NCBI GenBank assembly: GCA_030432255.1
Contig: JAUIHS010000002.1
Span: 1-64,000 of the forward strand
DNA length: 64,000 nt
DNA from: Phycisphaerae bacterium
Lineage (GTDB): Bacteria > Planctomycetota > Phycisphaerae > Phycisphaerales > UBA1924
Direction: 5' to 3'
Part shown: in pieces, positions 13,443-22,166 of the stretch
How the letters are laid out: each line of letters begins with the position of its first letter
Position numbering within the stretch: position 1 is the first letter of the stretch
Program-made: the position numbers and the translations under genes
Notes under the pieces: generated by a model
What the model was told of the DNA's origin: nothing
Seen by the model: the letters and a program-made list of their open reading frames with translations, nothing else
Databases searched by the model: none

Positions 13443-15545
13443 ATGAATGTGAAGAGAAAGGCCCTGAAACCCAGCCGCGTGCTGCATGGTGCGGCGGTGA
13501 TCGCGGCAGCGGGGACGATGTTCCTTGCCAGTGCTGCTCCGGCGGTGGCCGGGAGCAGCGTCCACTCTGCTGCGCGCCAATGGAATGACGAGTTGCTCGA
13601 GGCGATTCGCCATGACCTGGCGCGTCCGACCGTGCACGCAAGAAACCTGTTCCACATTTCCGCTGCGATGTGGGATGCGTGGGCCGCTTATGACGACGTC
13701 GGCGACCAGTACCTGCACTTTGAGAAGTTGACGGATTCGGACATTCAGGCGGCGCGTGAGGAAGCGATCAGCTTCGCCGCGTATCGCCTGATCGAGCATC
13801 GTTTCCAGAATGCACCGGGTGCCGCCACGATCATGGCGGCCATTGATGCGCGGATGCTGGCGATGGGGTACAACAAGGACAACACCAACACGATCGGCGA
13901 TTCGCCGTCCGCGCTGGGTAACCGGATTGCCCAGACGTACATCGTGTACGGCCTGTCGGACAATTCGAACGAGGTCAACAACTACGCCAACCAGGTGTAC
14001 GAGCCGATCAATGAGCCGCTGGTTCCGCCGCTCCCCGGCAACCCGGAGATCACGGATCCGAATCGCTGGCAGCCGCTGGCGTTGATGTTCTTCGAGGACC
14101 AGAGTGGCAACATCATTCCGTTCGGCTACCCGGATGCGCTGAGTCCGGAGTGGGGCATCGTCAAGCACTTTGCGCTTCAGGACGAGGATGCCACCATCTA
14201 CCAGCGTGATGGTTTTGACTGGTGGGTGTATCACGATCCGGGACCCCCGCCGTATATCGGTGGCGTCGGTGACGACTACTACAAGTGGGGCTTCGAGATG
14301 GTCACCACGTGGAGCAGTCACCTTGACCCGACCGACGGCGTGATGATCGACATCTCTCCGGCGTCCTTCGGTAACTCCCCGCTCCCGGAAGTCACCGAGT
14401 ACGAGCAGTACTACGATTTCCTCGAAGGTGGCGACTGGAGCCAGGGGCACGACATGAACCCGGCGACGGGTATGCCGTACGTGCCGCAGATTGTTCCCCG
14501 CGGCGACTACGCCCGCATTCTCGCCGAGTTCTGGGCTGACGGTCCGGACTCGGAGACGCCTCCCGGCCACTGGTTCACGATCATGAATTACGTGGCGGAC
14601 CACCCGATGTTCGAGAAGCGCTTCATGGGCAAGGGCCCCATTCTCGACGACCTGGAGTGGGACGTGAAGGCGTACCTCTGCATGGGCGGCGCGATGCACG
14701 ACGTCGCGATCTCCGCGTGGGGTACGAAGGGCTGGTACGACTATATTCGTCCGGTTTCCGCGATCCGCTTCATGTGTGACCAGGGTCAGTGCTCCGATCC
14801 GCTGGCCGATTCGTTCCATGCTCAGGGCATCAACCTGATTCCCGGGTACATCGAACTGGTGACGGCGGAGACGACCGGTCTCGGTGGTCGCCACTTCCAC
14901 CTCGGCGCCAACAACATCGGCAAGATTGCCGTGAAAGCGTGGCGTGGTCCCGACTACATCAATGATCCGGAGACGGACGATGCGGGTGTGGGCTGGATCC
15001 TCGCGGACAACTGGTGGCCCTACCAGCGCCCCAGTTTCGTGAGCCCGCCCTTCCCCGGCTACATCTCGGGTCACTCGACCTACAGCCGCGCGGCGGCCGA
15101 GTTGATGACGCTGCTGACCGGCTCCGAGTTCTTCCCGGGCGGCATGGGTGAATTCCACTGCCCGCAGAACGACTACCTGGTCTTCGAGGAAGGCCCAAGC
15201 GTGGACGTGACCCTGCAGTGGGCGACGTATCGCGACGCATCGGACCAGACCTCGATGTCGCGCATCTGGGGCGGCATCCACCCGCCGTGCGATGATATTC
15301 CGGGTCGCCACATGGGCGTCATCATGGGTCCCGATGCGCTTGAGTATGCGACGACGTACTTCGAAGGCATCAACTGCCTCGACACCAACGGCGACGGCAT
15401 GACGGACTTCGTTGATCTGAACGACGTGCTGGATGACTGGGGCAACACCGGTGGCCCCGGCGACATCAACAACGATGGCGTCACGGACTTCAACGACCTG
15501 AACGACCTGCTTGACGAGTGGGGCTCGGACTGCCACCCCGGCTGA
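13443..15545 (+). CDS. Secreted vanadium haloperoxidase/PAP2-like protein with dockerin-like C-terminus
   Basis: A 700-residue protein. The signal peptide ends near APAVA (about residue 36). The helical PAP2/vanadium-haloperoxidase fold is indicated by FPGYISGHSTYSRAAAE (about residue 536) and RIWGGIHPPCDD with a downstream GRHMGV, the vanadate/phosphate-binding motifs. The last 55 residues hold two EF-hand-like repeats, DTNGDGMTDFVDLNDVLDDW and DINNDGVTDFNDLNDLLDEW, bracketed by Cys. The start at 13443 gives a proper signal peptide and has GAGGAG about 10 nt upstream; earlier starts would bury it. Whether it has haloperoxidase or acid phosphatase activity cannot be read from sequence. Confidence 0.85.
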   Translation: MNVKRKALKPSRVLHGAAVIAAAGTMFLASAAPAVAGSSVHSAARQWNDELLEAIRHDLARPTVHARNLFHISAAMWDAWAAYDDVGDQYLHFEKLTDSDIQAAREEAISFAAYRLIEHRFQNAPGAATIMAAIDARMLAMGYNKDNTNTIGDSPSALGNRIAQTYIVYGLSDNSNEVNNYANQVYEPINEPLVPPLPGNPEITDPNRWQPLALMFFEDQSGNIIPFGYPDALSPEWGIVKHFALQDEDATIYQRDGFDWWVYHDPGPPPYIGGVGDDYYKWGFEMVTTWSSHLDPTDGVMIDISPASFGNSPLPEVTEYEQYYDFLEGGDWSQGHDMNPATGMPYVPQIVPRGDYARILAEFWADGPDSETPPGHWFTIMNYVADHPMFEKRFMGKGPILDDLEWDVKAYLCMGGAMHDVAISAWGTKGWYDYIRPVSAIRFMCDQGQCSDPLADSFHAQGINLIPGYIELVTAETTGLGGRHFHLGANNIGKIAVKAWRGPDYINDPETDDAGVGWILADNWWPYQRPSFVSPPFPGYISGHSTYSRAAAELMTLLTGSEFFPGGMGEFHCPQNDYLVFEEGPSVDVTLQWATYRDASDQTSMSRIWGGIHPPCDDIPGRHMGVIMGPDALEYATTYFEGINCLDTNGDGMTDFVDLNDVLDDWGNTGGPGDINNDGVTDFNDLNDLLDEWGSDCHPG

Positions 15546-15575
15546 TCCGACAGGACGTCAATCCACAGCATCGAG

Positions 15576-15604
15576 AACCCGGCCTTTCGAGGCCGGGTTT
15601 TTTT
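15576..15604 (+). terminator. Rho-independent terminator of the haloperoxidase-like gene
   Basis: A perfect 9-bp stem AACCCGGCC/GGCCGGGTT with loop TTTCGA is followed by a run of seven T residues. Confidence 0.93.
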
Positions 15605-15800
15605 GAGGCGCGGGTGGCGGGGAGCGGGGAGCGGGTGGCAGGCTCGGGGACGAGAGTTGGTGCTCGCGGCCATCGCTCTCATGACTCGGAGGGAGATGCG
15701 GCTGTTCGCTTCCGGCTCGGGATTAGGCGAAGAACTGAGGTGTCCCCCGCTCGCACGCTTGCGTCAAGCCTCAAGCCTCAAACTCCAAGCTCCAAGCTCT
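15605..15800. repeat. Heptamer repeat element between convergent genes
   Basis: The left block GGGTGGC, GGGGAGC, GGGGAGC, GGGTGGC, AGGCTCG is in register at 15612-15646. The right block AAGCCTC, AAGCCTC, AAACTCC, AAGCTCC, AAGCTCT is in register at 15766-15800. The two blocks have opposite strand bias (G-rich, then C-rich). The middle has no gene. Confidence 0.75.
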
Positions 15801-15817
15801 GAGCTATCAGTTCGCTC

Positions 15818-16207
15818 TCACGCCGCGTCGCCGTGCTTCTGCCTGTGCTCGATATGGCAGAGTTTGAGCGTGAACTCGAGGTTGGCGAGGGCCTTCGGGG
15901 TGATGTCGATGAAGCGGAAGCCGACCTCGTGGCGGAGAATGCCCGTCTTCAGAATCCAGATGGCCTGGGCGGACAGGGCGATGGGGCCCGACGGGGTGTG
16001 CACCGTCATCGGGATGATCTCGTCTTCCTTGACGTTCAGCTTGCCGCGGCAGACGACTCGCATGCCGGTCGCCGAGATGTCGGAGACCTGTCCGAGGCTG
16101 CAGGTGATGCGGTGGGTGGACGCACGGCCGGAGGAGCGATTCTCCTGGATCCGTATCACGGAGACGGAACGAGGTTGGTTCGCGGCGTGGCCCATTGCCG
16201 TTGACAT
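15818..16207 (-). CDS. PilZ-domain protein
   Basis: A 129-residue protein with a PilZ-like barrel: an Arg-rich entry (ENRSSGRASTHRI), then GQVSDISATGMRVVC, matching the D-x-S-x-x-G-x-x-V/I signature, and a late EVGFRFIDI strand. PilZ domains bind cyclic di-GMP; the upstream R-x-x-x-R motif is present only loosely (R-A-S-T-H-R), so binding is uncertain. An HD-GYP-type protein at 29.5 kb could act on the same second messenger. The second Met (MGHAAN) is an alternative start. Confidence 0.75.
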   Translation of the reverse strand: MSTAMGHAANQPRSVSVIRIQENRSSGRASTHRITCSLGQVSDISATGMRVVCRGKLNVKEDEIIPMTVHTPSGPIALSAQAIWILKTGILRHEVGFRFIDITPKALANLEFTLKLCHIEHRQKHGDAA

Positions 16208-16307
16208 CGGCCATTCTCAGGACGGAGTTTCGTCGGGCCGGATCGCGCGACGGGCATAACCAGTCTGGACGTGGTTCCGAGAGCGGGTTGTGCGGTGTGC
16301 GCCGGTG

Positions 16308-17186
16308 TCAGAGCAGGTCGTTCGTGCTGATGAATCCCCGCAGGAGGGCACGGAACGCGTGAGGGTCGTCGAGGAAGAGCATGTGCGTGACGCCGCGAAG
16401 GAGGTGGATGTCGGCGTGCGGCCACTGGGTGCGGACTTCGCGGAGGTAGTCGGGTGTCCAGTTGAAGCCCTCGGCGAGGATGAGTTGGAGCGGTGCATCG
16501 ATGGGGTCTTTGACCCAGATGTCCGGCTCGTTCGCGGCACGGAGCGTTGAGATCATGACATGCTGAGGCGTCCGCTCGACCATGCGGAAGAGTCGGTTGA
16601 CCTGTTCGTCCGTGAGATCCGGGGAGAGCATGGGTCGGAAGAGCGACTTGACCATACTGAGGTACTCCGGCGACTGGAGCGAGGTCAGGACGGTATCGAG
16701 CATGCCCTCCGGGATGATGCTGAGCAGCGTACCGTCAACGGCGATCAGCGCAAGGGTTCGGCCGGGATGGCGTCGGTAGAACTGTCGCACGACGGGCGTG
16801 CCGTTGGAGTGGCCGACCATGACGCCGCGATTCGCACCGGCATGCGTCATGACGGCGGCCACGGCTTCGGCCTGAAAGTCCATGGTGTAGGGGATGTCGG
16901 GCTTGCCGCTGTTGCCGTGTCCGGGGAGGTCGATGGCGATGACTCGGAAGTCGTGTGCGAGTGGCTCGATCTGTTCTTCCCAGACCGTGCTGTCACTGGA
17001 CCAGCCATGGACGAGGACGACGGCATCCCGCCCGGAGCCGGGATCGGAATCGGTGTACGCGACATCAACACCCGCCATCCGCGCGACACCGGGGCGGGTG
17101 TCGTGGGTAGTGGGCGACTGGGTTGATGCGCAGCCGGTGAAGAACGCAAGGGTCGCGGCGAGCAACGGAATCAGGCATGTGCGCAT
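16308..17186 (-). CDS. Alpha/beta-hydrolase lipoprotein
   Basis: A 292-residue protein with a lipoprotein signal (MRTCLIPLLAATLAFFTGC). The fold is an alpha/beta hydrolase: oxyanion-hole region VVLVHGWSSD, nucleophile elbow GHSNG, a strand rich in acidic residues, and a late GVTHMLFLDDP that supplies the catalytic His. The 17186 start leaves AGGGG eight bases upstream and puts the lipobox at the right distance; 17204 would add six residues before the signal. The substrate is unknown. Confidence 0.82.
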   Translation of the reverse strand: MRTCLIPLLAATLAFFTGCASTQSPTTHDTRPGVARMAGVDVAYTDSDPGSGRDAVVLVHGWSSDSTVWEEQIEPLAHDFRVIAIDLPGHGNSGKPDIPYTMDFQAEAVAAVMTHAGANRGVMVGHSNGTPVVRQFYRRHPGRTLALIAVDGTLLSIIPEGMLDTVLTSLQSPEYLSMVKSLFRPMLSPDLTDEQVNRLFRMVERTPQHVMISTLRAANEPDIWVKDPIDAPLQLILAEGFNWTPDYLREVRTQWPHADIHLLRGVTHMLFLDDPHAFRALLRGFISTNDLL

Positions 17187-17206
17187 GAAAGAGCCCCTGA
17201 ACAAGG

Positions 17207-17274
17207 TTGCAGCTTGTCGCTTGCAGCTTGGCGCAAGCGTGATGTCAGCGTGGGTTCCACCGCTTGCGCCAAGC
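17207..17274. repeat. Heptamers plus 14-bp inverted repeat
   Basis: TTGCAGC, TTGTCGC, TTGCAGC, TTGGCGC lie in 7-nt register at 17207-17234. A perfect inverted repeat, GCTTGGCGCAAGCG (17226-17239) and CGCTTGCGCCAAGC (17261-17274), shares the last unit. Confidence 0.75.
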
Positions 17275-17318
17275 TCCAGGTTCTACAAAGCCCCGGGCTG
17301 CGAGCCGGAGGCGCACCG

Positions 17319-19124
17319 TCACGGTGCGAGGATGTATGCCTTGGCGGCGTAGCCCTCGTCGGTGGACTGGACCTCGTAGACCATGTTTCCGATGTACTCA
17401 AAGATGGCGGCGAGGGGGGGTGCTTCCTTCGCAGCGGCGGCCATGTCTTCGACCATCTCTTCCTGCCAGGGCTGAAGTTCTTCCCCGCCCATCTGGTCCA
17501 CGAACTGCTGGCGGAGCATATCGGCCATGTTCTCGGTGACCCACTTGATGTACGGCAGTTGGCGCTTGACGTTGCTGTAGCCGAAGAGGACGCCTCGGTT
17601 GTCGAGGACGCCGACGGCCTTCTTGAAAGTCTCGTCATCGACAAGTGCGGGGCTGTCCGACTCGCCGGCCTGGCGGAGTGCGTTTTCGACCATCTCTTCG
17701 CTTGGGCTGACGAAGAGGTGACCGGCGCCGAGGCCGATCGCGATCTGGAGAGGGAAGAAACCGCCGTCGCCCATGGTCCAGATCTGGTTGCCCTGGAAGT
17801 CACGCGACTGGAGACCGATCTGCATGCCGAAGTTGTCGACGACTGCCGCGACGGTCTTGGCATCACGGACACGGATGGCGGTGAGGGAGATCTCGCTGTC
17901 GCCATCGAAGGGTCGACGAATGATGGACTGCATATTGACATCCGGGCCCATCGCGCGGACGGCCGGTTCGACCATGCGGAGTTGCTGTTCCATCATGGCG
18001 GCCATGCCCATTTCGTCCTCAGCCATGGCGGCCTGCATGGCCTGCTTGACGAGGTCCATGAGACGATCGAAGGAGAACTGGGCGCTGACCAGTTCAGTGG
18101 TATCGGGGCTGATGAAGGCGGGCGGGGAGAAGGGCTTGCCTTCAAAATCGAGGAGACCGAGGACGCCCTGCTTGTCCTCGGTGACGAGGAACGCGAGCAG
18201 TTCGGCCATGCCGATGTCGGAGTCCATCGAAAGACCTGCGGAGAGGGACTGGAGGTCGGCGAGACCGAAGTCCTTGATCATCCCGCCGATCATGGGGTCC
18301 TGCGCGAGCATCTGCTCGAACTGCTCATCCATCGTGTTGACGAACCAGACATCCGCATCACCGACGCGGCGATGCGCATCGAGGAACGTCTCGCTGCTCA
18401 TCAGCGAGTCGGGGCCGTCACCATCATGCCGGTCGAGCGCATCTTCGAGACCGCGCATCGATGTGCACACGAGGAGGACCTCGTCGGCGAAGGTGAGGTG
18501 CATCTGCTCGAAACCGTCGGTGCCGGGGAAGAGCGAGGCCAGCGGGCCGCCCATGGCGGGCTCATCCCAGTCATCCCAATCTTCCCAGTCCTCGCCGTCT
18601 TCGTCTTCTTCTTCCTCGATCGGGAGGACGGTCATGATGGCGTAGTCGCCGTAGTCATCCTCTTCGAGGCGCACCTTGTCATCGTCGGCGGCGGTGTGCA
18701 TGGTTTCTTCGAGCATGGCGAACATGTCGGCCGCGTGGTCGCCGAAGTCAGCCACGATGAGGACCTGGGGCGGCTTCGGCATGCCCTCTTCGTCGAGGTC
18801 GTTCTGATCGACCCACATGCCCATGCCGACCTGTCCGGTGGGCATCTTCATGTCCTTGATGTCGAGTCCGAGTGCATCGAGTTCCTCGCCGTACTCCTCA
18901 AGCATCATTTCCGTGAAGCTCTCGAACCACTCCTGGACGCGGGGGTCATCCCAGACGTCCCGGAGACCGGAGTCGTCGAGGTGCGCCTGCATGGTCGTGA
19001 AGTCTTCGATCACCACGACTGTGGCGGCATCCTGCGGCGCAATGGCGCGGAAGTCGATGGCCTGAAGGGGCGTGGTGAGTGCAGCCGCGGCACTCGCGGC
19101 GATCATCGTCAGTACTGTTTTCAT
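17319..19124 (-). CDS. Secreted acidic protein of unknown function (DUF3352-like impression)
   Basis: A 601-residue exported protein (signal MKTVLTMIAASAAAALTTPLQA) with no membrane segment after the signal. It is strongly acidic, with a Glu/Asp/Trp patch (EEEEDEDGEDWEDWDDWDEP) near residues 164-183, and rich in Met. The repeated pattern of a short strand followed by an amphipathic helix (VVVIEDFTT, VLIVADFG, VWFVNTMDE) resembles large planctomycete secreted proteins of unknown function. It starts 60 bp downstream of the protease gene and is probably in the same operon, so it may be a substrate, partner or chaperone of it. The stop codon sits in the loop of a 7-bp hairpin (CGCACCG/CGGTGCG, 17312-17328). 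Confidence 0.7.
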   Translation of the reverse strand: MKTVLTMIAASAAAALTTPLQAIDFRAIAPQDAATVVVIEDFTTMQAHLDDSGLRDVWDDPRVQEWFESFTEMMLEEYGEELDALGLDIKDMKMPTGQVGMGMWVDQNDLDEEGMPKPPQVLIVADFGDHAADMFAMLEETMHTAADDDKVRLEEDDYGDYAIMTVLPIEEEEDEDGEDWEDWDDWDEPAMGGPLASLFPGTDGFEQMHLTFADEVLLVCTSMRGLEDALDRHDGDGPDSLMSSETFLDAHRRVGDADVWFVNTMDEQFEQMLAQDPMIGGMIKDFGLADLQSLSAGLSMDSDIGMAELLAFLVTEDKQGVLGLLDFEGKPFSPPAFISPDTTELVSAQFSFDRLMDLVKQAMQAAMAEDEMGMAAMMEQQLRMVEPAVRAMGPDVNMQSIIRRPFDGDSEISLTAIRVRDAKTVAAVVDNFGMQIGLQSRDFQGNQIWTMGDGGFFPLQIAIGLGAGHLFVSPSEEMVENALRQAGESDSPALVDDETFKKAVGVLDNRGVLFGYSNVKRQLPYIKWVTENMADMLRQQFVDQMGGEELQPWQEEMVEDMAAAAKEAPPLAAIFEYIGNMVYEVQSTDEGYAAKAYILAP

Positions 19125-19184
19125 GGGATCCCTGGAGAAAGTTGGGTATTGAACTGTTCCGTGTGTGTGCACTGTGGTCTGCGA

Positions 19185-20159
19185 TCAGCGGTCTTCGCCG
19201 GTGGCGTCATCGAGGACGGGGGGCGGACCGAATTCTGATCGCGGGGGCGCATCGTTGTAGCTGTGACCGGAGTTGGGGTTTTCCTTGTCGTAGGCGAATG
19301 CCTCATTGTTGCGAATGAAGTCGCGCACGTAGCGTGAGGGGATGGCGAAGCCAAGGCCCTCGCCACCGGGGATGCCCATGTTGGTGACACCGATGACTTC
19401 ACCCCTGAGGTTGAAAAGGGGGCCACCGGAGTTGCCGGGGTTGATCTGGGCGGTGGTCTGAATGTAGGTCATCCCTTCGAAGTTGCGCTGCTTGGTGGCG
19501 ACGACGCCGCGGGAGAGCGTTCGTTCGAGTCCGAGGGGATTTCCGATGGCGAAGACGTCTTCACCGACATCGAGGTTCTCGGCGCCCTGGACGTAGACGT
19601 TGTTGAACTGCTCACCGTCTGGGTGGGTGAGTTTGATGAGCGCGAGGTCGATGTGGTTGTTGACGGCGAGGATTTCGACGTCCTCGATGGTGAGGCGTCG
19701 GAATTCGCGTTCGGTCTGGTGGAAGACGGTGGCCTTGATCCGCGTCTCGCCCTGGATGACGTGGGCGTTGGTGATGGCGTAGCCGTCGGGGTGCAGGATG
19801 AAGCCGGAGCCGAGTCCGGAGGGGGTGGATACCTTGATGACCGCCTCACCGATGCGCTTCGCCAGTTCCTGGGGTGTCGACTCGGCGAGCCCGGTCGCGG
19901 TGCGGTAGAGGGCGTCCTCGTCGAGGTCCTCGACGGCGGCGTCCTCCTCAGCGCGCAGGACGGTCTCGATGTTGGCACGGGGGATGGCGAGGATGTCGAA
20001 GCCGAGGTCGACCCAGATGGTCTCCGACGACTGCTTGACGATCGGCGCGGCGACCTCGCGGCCATCCCGGAGGGTGATGCGGTCAACGCCGGCGTGCAGC
20101 GCCGAGCAGAGGGCGGTTGCGAGAATGAGAGCGAATGACATGCCTGATGCGATCTTCAT
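19185..20159 (-). CDS. Secreted trypsin-like serine protease (HtrA/Deg type, no PDZ)
   Basis: A 324-residue exported protein (signal ending near CSALHA). After a beta-rich N-terminus with an Asp/Glu linker, the chymotrypsin-type domain shows the triad: His in AITNAHVI, Asp in NNHIDLALIKL, Ser in INPGNSGGPLF. The glycine-rich IGNPLGLERTLSRGVV loop is typical of Deg proteases. No PDZ domain follows, unlike full HtrA; the tail is short and disordered. It is the first gene of a likely two-gene minus-strand operon with the acidic secreted protein. Confidence 0.87.
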   Translation of the reverse strand: MKIASGMSFALILATALCSALHAGVDRITLRDGREVAAPIVKQSSETIWVDLGFDILAIPRANIETVLRAEEDAAVEDLDEDALYRTATGLAESTPQELAKRIGEAVIKVSTPSGLGSGFILHPDGYAITNAHVIQGETRIKATVFHQTEREFRRLTIEDVEILAVNNHIDLALIKLTHPDGEQFNNVYVQGAENLDVGEDVFAIGNPLGLERTLSRGVVATKQRNFEGMTYIQTTAQINPGNSGGPLFNLRGEVIGVTNMGIPGGEGLGFAIPSRYVRDFIRNNEAFAYDKENPNSGHSYNDAPPRSEFGPPPVLDDATGEDR

Positions 20160-20245
20160 GGGTACTCCCGGTGAAATGCGATCTCAGAAGCATCAGATCA
20201 TATCTGGCCTGACTGACCGTGGAACGCGCGCCCGGAGCGAATTGG

Positions 20246-20677
20246 TCATTCTGGTGTGTGTTCGGGAGGGAAAAATGGACCATCGACCCGAGTGACGGCT
20301 CGACGCAGCCGTTCCTTCCATTGTTCGACGTCGCTGGTCTTCCTTTTCGCCGCATTCATCTCGGGAATGACAGCATGTCCCGGCTGAGCGGCGACCCCAT
20401 CGGCCGCCGGGATCGGATCCGGCTGGATCGACAATCCCAGATCGAAGAGGTCCTGGGCCCGGAGGGACACAACCCACGCCTCGGACTTCGCCCGAGTCCG
20501 AAAGTCAGCGACCGACTTCGGGGTGTGGAAGCAGCGGCGAAACATGGAGAGTCCGTCATTGTTACGCCTATTCGGGGCAAAGGCTGCCGCCAGTGGCAGG
20601 TCGTCCTCGCCCATTTGATCGCGGGGAACACGTCGCAGGACGACCTCTTCTGCTTGAACGGGCGAGTTGGGATCCAC
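20246..20677 (-). CDS. Hypothetical third gene of a TIGR04255-type operon
   Basis: A 143-residue frame from GTG 20677 (DPNSPVQAEEVVLRRVPRDQ). It has a plausible fold signature, with a Phe/Cys-rich middle (SMFRRCFHTPKSVADF) and PGHAVIPEMN near the C-terminus. It lies 14 bp after the preceding gene's stop on the same strand, which makes it the third gene of the operon. No Shine-Dalgarno is clear, and an earlier non-ATG start after the in-frame stop near 20700 is possible. No named family is recognised. Confidence 0.55.
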   Translation of the reverse strand: MDPNSPVQAEEVVLRRVPRDQMGEDDLPLAAAFAPNRRNNDGLSMFRRCFHTPKSVADFRTRAKSEAWVVSLRAQDLFDLGLSIQPDPIPAADGVAAQPGHAVIPEMNAAKRKTSDVEQWKERLRRAVTRVDGPFFPPEHTPE

Positions 20678-20691
20678 CGGAAGAACTCTGA

Positions 20692-21153
20692 TCAGAAGGG
20701 GGCGTCAAGAACCTGAGCACTGTGAATGAGGTCATCGCCCATGAACGAGAGTTGGACGACTGTTCCATCGGGCTCCACCCGTGTCGTCATGGCGATGGGA
20801 CCCTTCTCGAACTCGAAGCAGATCTCGCCATCGGGACCGGCAGCGACGCCTCTCAGATTCAGCAGTAGAGCTCCGCGAGGCGCGACCCGGTCCATCGCCA
20901 ATGCTCGAAGGCGCTTGCTGACTTCCATCGCACGGTCGATCACAATGATGGAAGGGGCAATCGTGTCGTCATCCTCAAGCACAGATGGATCGCGCCGCCA
21001 CTCGCGCAGTCGCTGCTCGGCTCGCCGAAGATCGTCGTTGAAGCGCCGGGCCCATTCGGAGCAGGCGTCAGATCGTTCGATCCGATCACGACCGGACTCG
21101 GGGACGAGCAATCGGCTCGATTCGCTGATGCAAGGCTGATGTGCTGCAATCAT
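20692..21153 (-). CDS. Hypothetical second gene of a TIGR04255-type operon
   Basis: A 153-residue soluble protein: an Arg-rich helical region (EWARRFNDDLRRAEQRLREW), then a beta-rich C-terminus (GEICFEFEKGPIAMTTRVEPDGTV) that reads like a small sandwich or cystatin-like domain. Its ATG overlaps the upstream stop by 4 nt (ATGA, 21150-21153), so it is translationally coupled to the TIGR04255-like gene. Function unknown; the coupling suggests a partner protein. Confidence 0.62.
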   Translation of the reverse strand: MIAAHQPCISESSRLLVPESGRDRIERSDACSEWARRFNDDLRRAEQRLREWRRDPSVLEDDDTIAPSIIVIDRAMEVSKRLRALAMDRVAPRGALLLNLRGVAAGPDGEICFEFEKGPIAMTTRVEPDGTVVQLSFMGDDLIHSAQVLDAPF

Positions 21154-21956
21154 GTGGTCCCTCTCCAGTAGTCAAGGGCTTCTTTGGAGGCCATCGTCTT
21201 GAAGGCGCCGACCACGGAAGCCCTGCCGTCGTCGAGCGCCTGCCCGAGCGCGAGTGCGCCTGGTGCATCGAGGCTTCCACGCGCTGTACTGCGAACCAGG
21301 AGGATTGACTTTTCGGATTCAGCAGAGTCCCGCGCAAGCTGGACCGACACTCTGAGCCGGCCGGGAATGGAACTGAGCTTCCACGTCCAGGTCGAGTCCA
21401 CGGCCTCGATCTCACCCCCGGGAAACCGCGACGAGCCAAACAGCCCGGGGAAGACACGCGGCAGGTCTGACAGGCTCTTCCAGACTGACCCGTGTTCAAT
21501 GTGGTCGATGTAGGTCACTTCCCAGAGGTTCGGCCGCACACCTCGCCCGGTCTTGGCTTTGACAAAGCGCTCGAACTTCGCGAACATCTGATCAAACAAA
21601 TTCCGCACATTTTCATAGCCAGGGTATTCGTCCGATCGCCGGGTCCAGTTGACCACGAACCAGCCATTCTGGATCTGGATCATTCTGGTTCCATCGCCCG
21701 AGGTCATGCGCAGACGAGAGTGGCCGGCTGAAGCGCGGAGGCCGAGCGAAGGAAAGCCGTAGGGCAGATCACCTTCCGGTTCATCGACCGGCCCCATCGC
21801 CGGGACATCATCGGCAGACGGATACTCGTCGGCGATTTCCGCCCAGAACCGTCCAAGATGGCCGTTCCCGAGTTCGGGAAGTTCATCGAACTGAACAGCC
21901 AGGACGACTTCGATGATCGGGGGCCGATTCCATTGGCCGTGGGACTCTGCGCTCAT
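21150..21956 (-). CDS. TIGR04255-family protein
   Basis: A 268-residue protein with the family's N-terminal signature RPPIIEVVLAVQF and the later block MIQIQNGWFVVNWTRR, followed by YPGYENVRNLFDQMFAKF. The family is known only as sporadically distributed and uncharacterised, often beside small unknown genes, which is the arrangement seen here. On the minus strand AGGAG lies 10-12 nt before the ATG and a -10-like TACAAT sits at 22019-22024. It is the lead gene of a compact three-gene operon. Confidence 0.72.
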   Translation of the reverse strand: MSAESHGQWNRPPIIEVVLAVQFDELPELGNGHLGRFWAEIADEYPSADDVPAMGPVDEPEGDLPYGFPSLGLRASAGHSRLRMTSGDGTRMIQIQNGWFVVNWTRRSDEYPGYENVRNLFDQMFAKFERFVKAKTGRGVRPNLWEVTYIDHIEHGSVWKSLSDLPRVFPGLFGSSRFPGGEIEAVDSTWTWKLSSIPGRLRVSVQLARDSAESEKSILLVRSTARGSLDAPGALALGQALDDGRASVVGAFKTMASKEALDYWRGTT

Positions 21957-22166
21957 TCGATGAGGTCACTCCTGAGGTTGTGGGGATGGGCCACCGGGCC
22001 GATCTCACCTGTACTTGGATTGTACGGAATCTACAAGGACCAAGTTCATGACAGTCTCCGGCCCGATGGGATCGGGTCGGAGTACACTCTTGAGCCGGTA
22101 CCCGGCGCTCGGGGCGCGACGGGAGCGCTGCCGGGCATTCGCACCCCTCCAGTCATCGGGAGAATC

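Noticed and set aside
13326..15536. A 736-codon open frame antisense to the haloperoxidase-like gene
   Set aside because: It is the complement of a well-supported coding gene; its composition (Val/Arg/His-rich) has no family signal.
17214..19238. A 674-codon open frame antisense to the acidic secreted protein
   Set aside because: It is the mirror of a Glu/Asp-rich gene in high-GC DNA and has no independent motif or ribosome-binding site.
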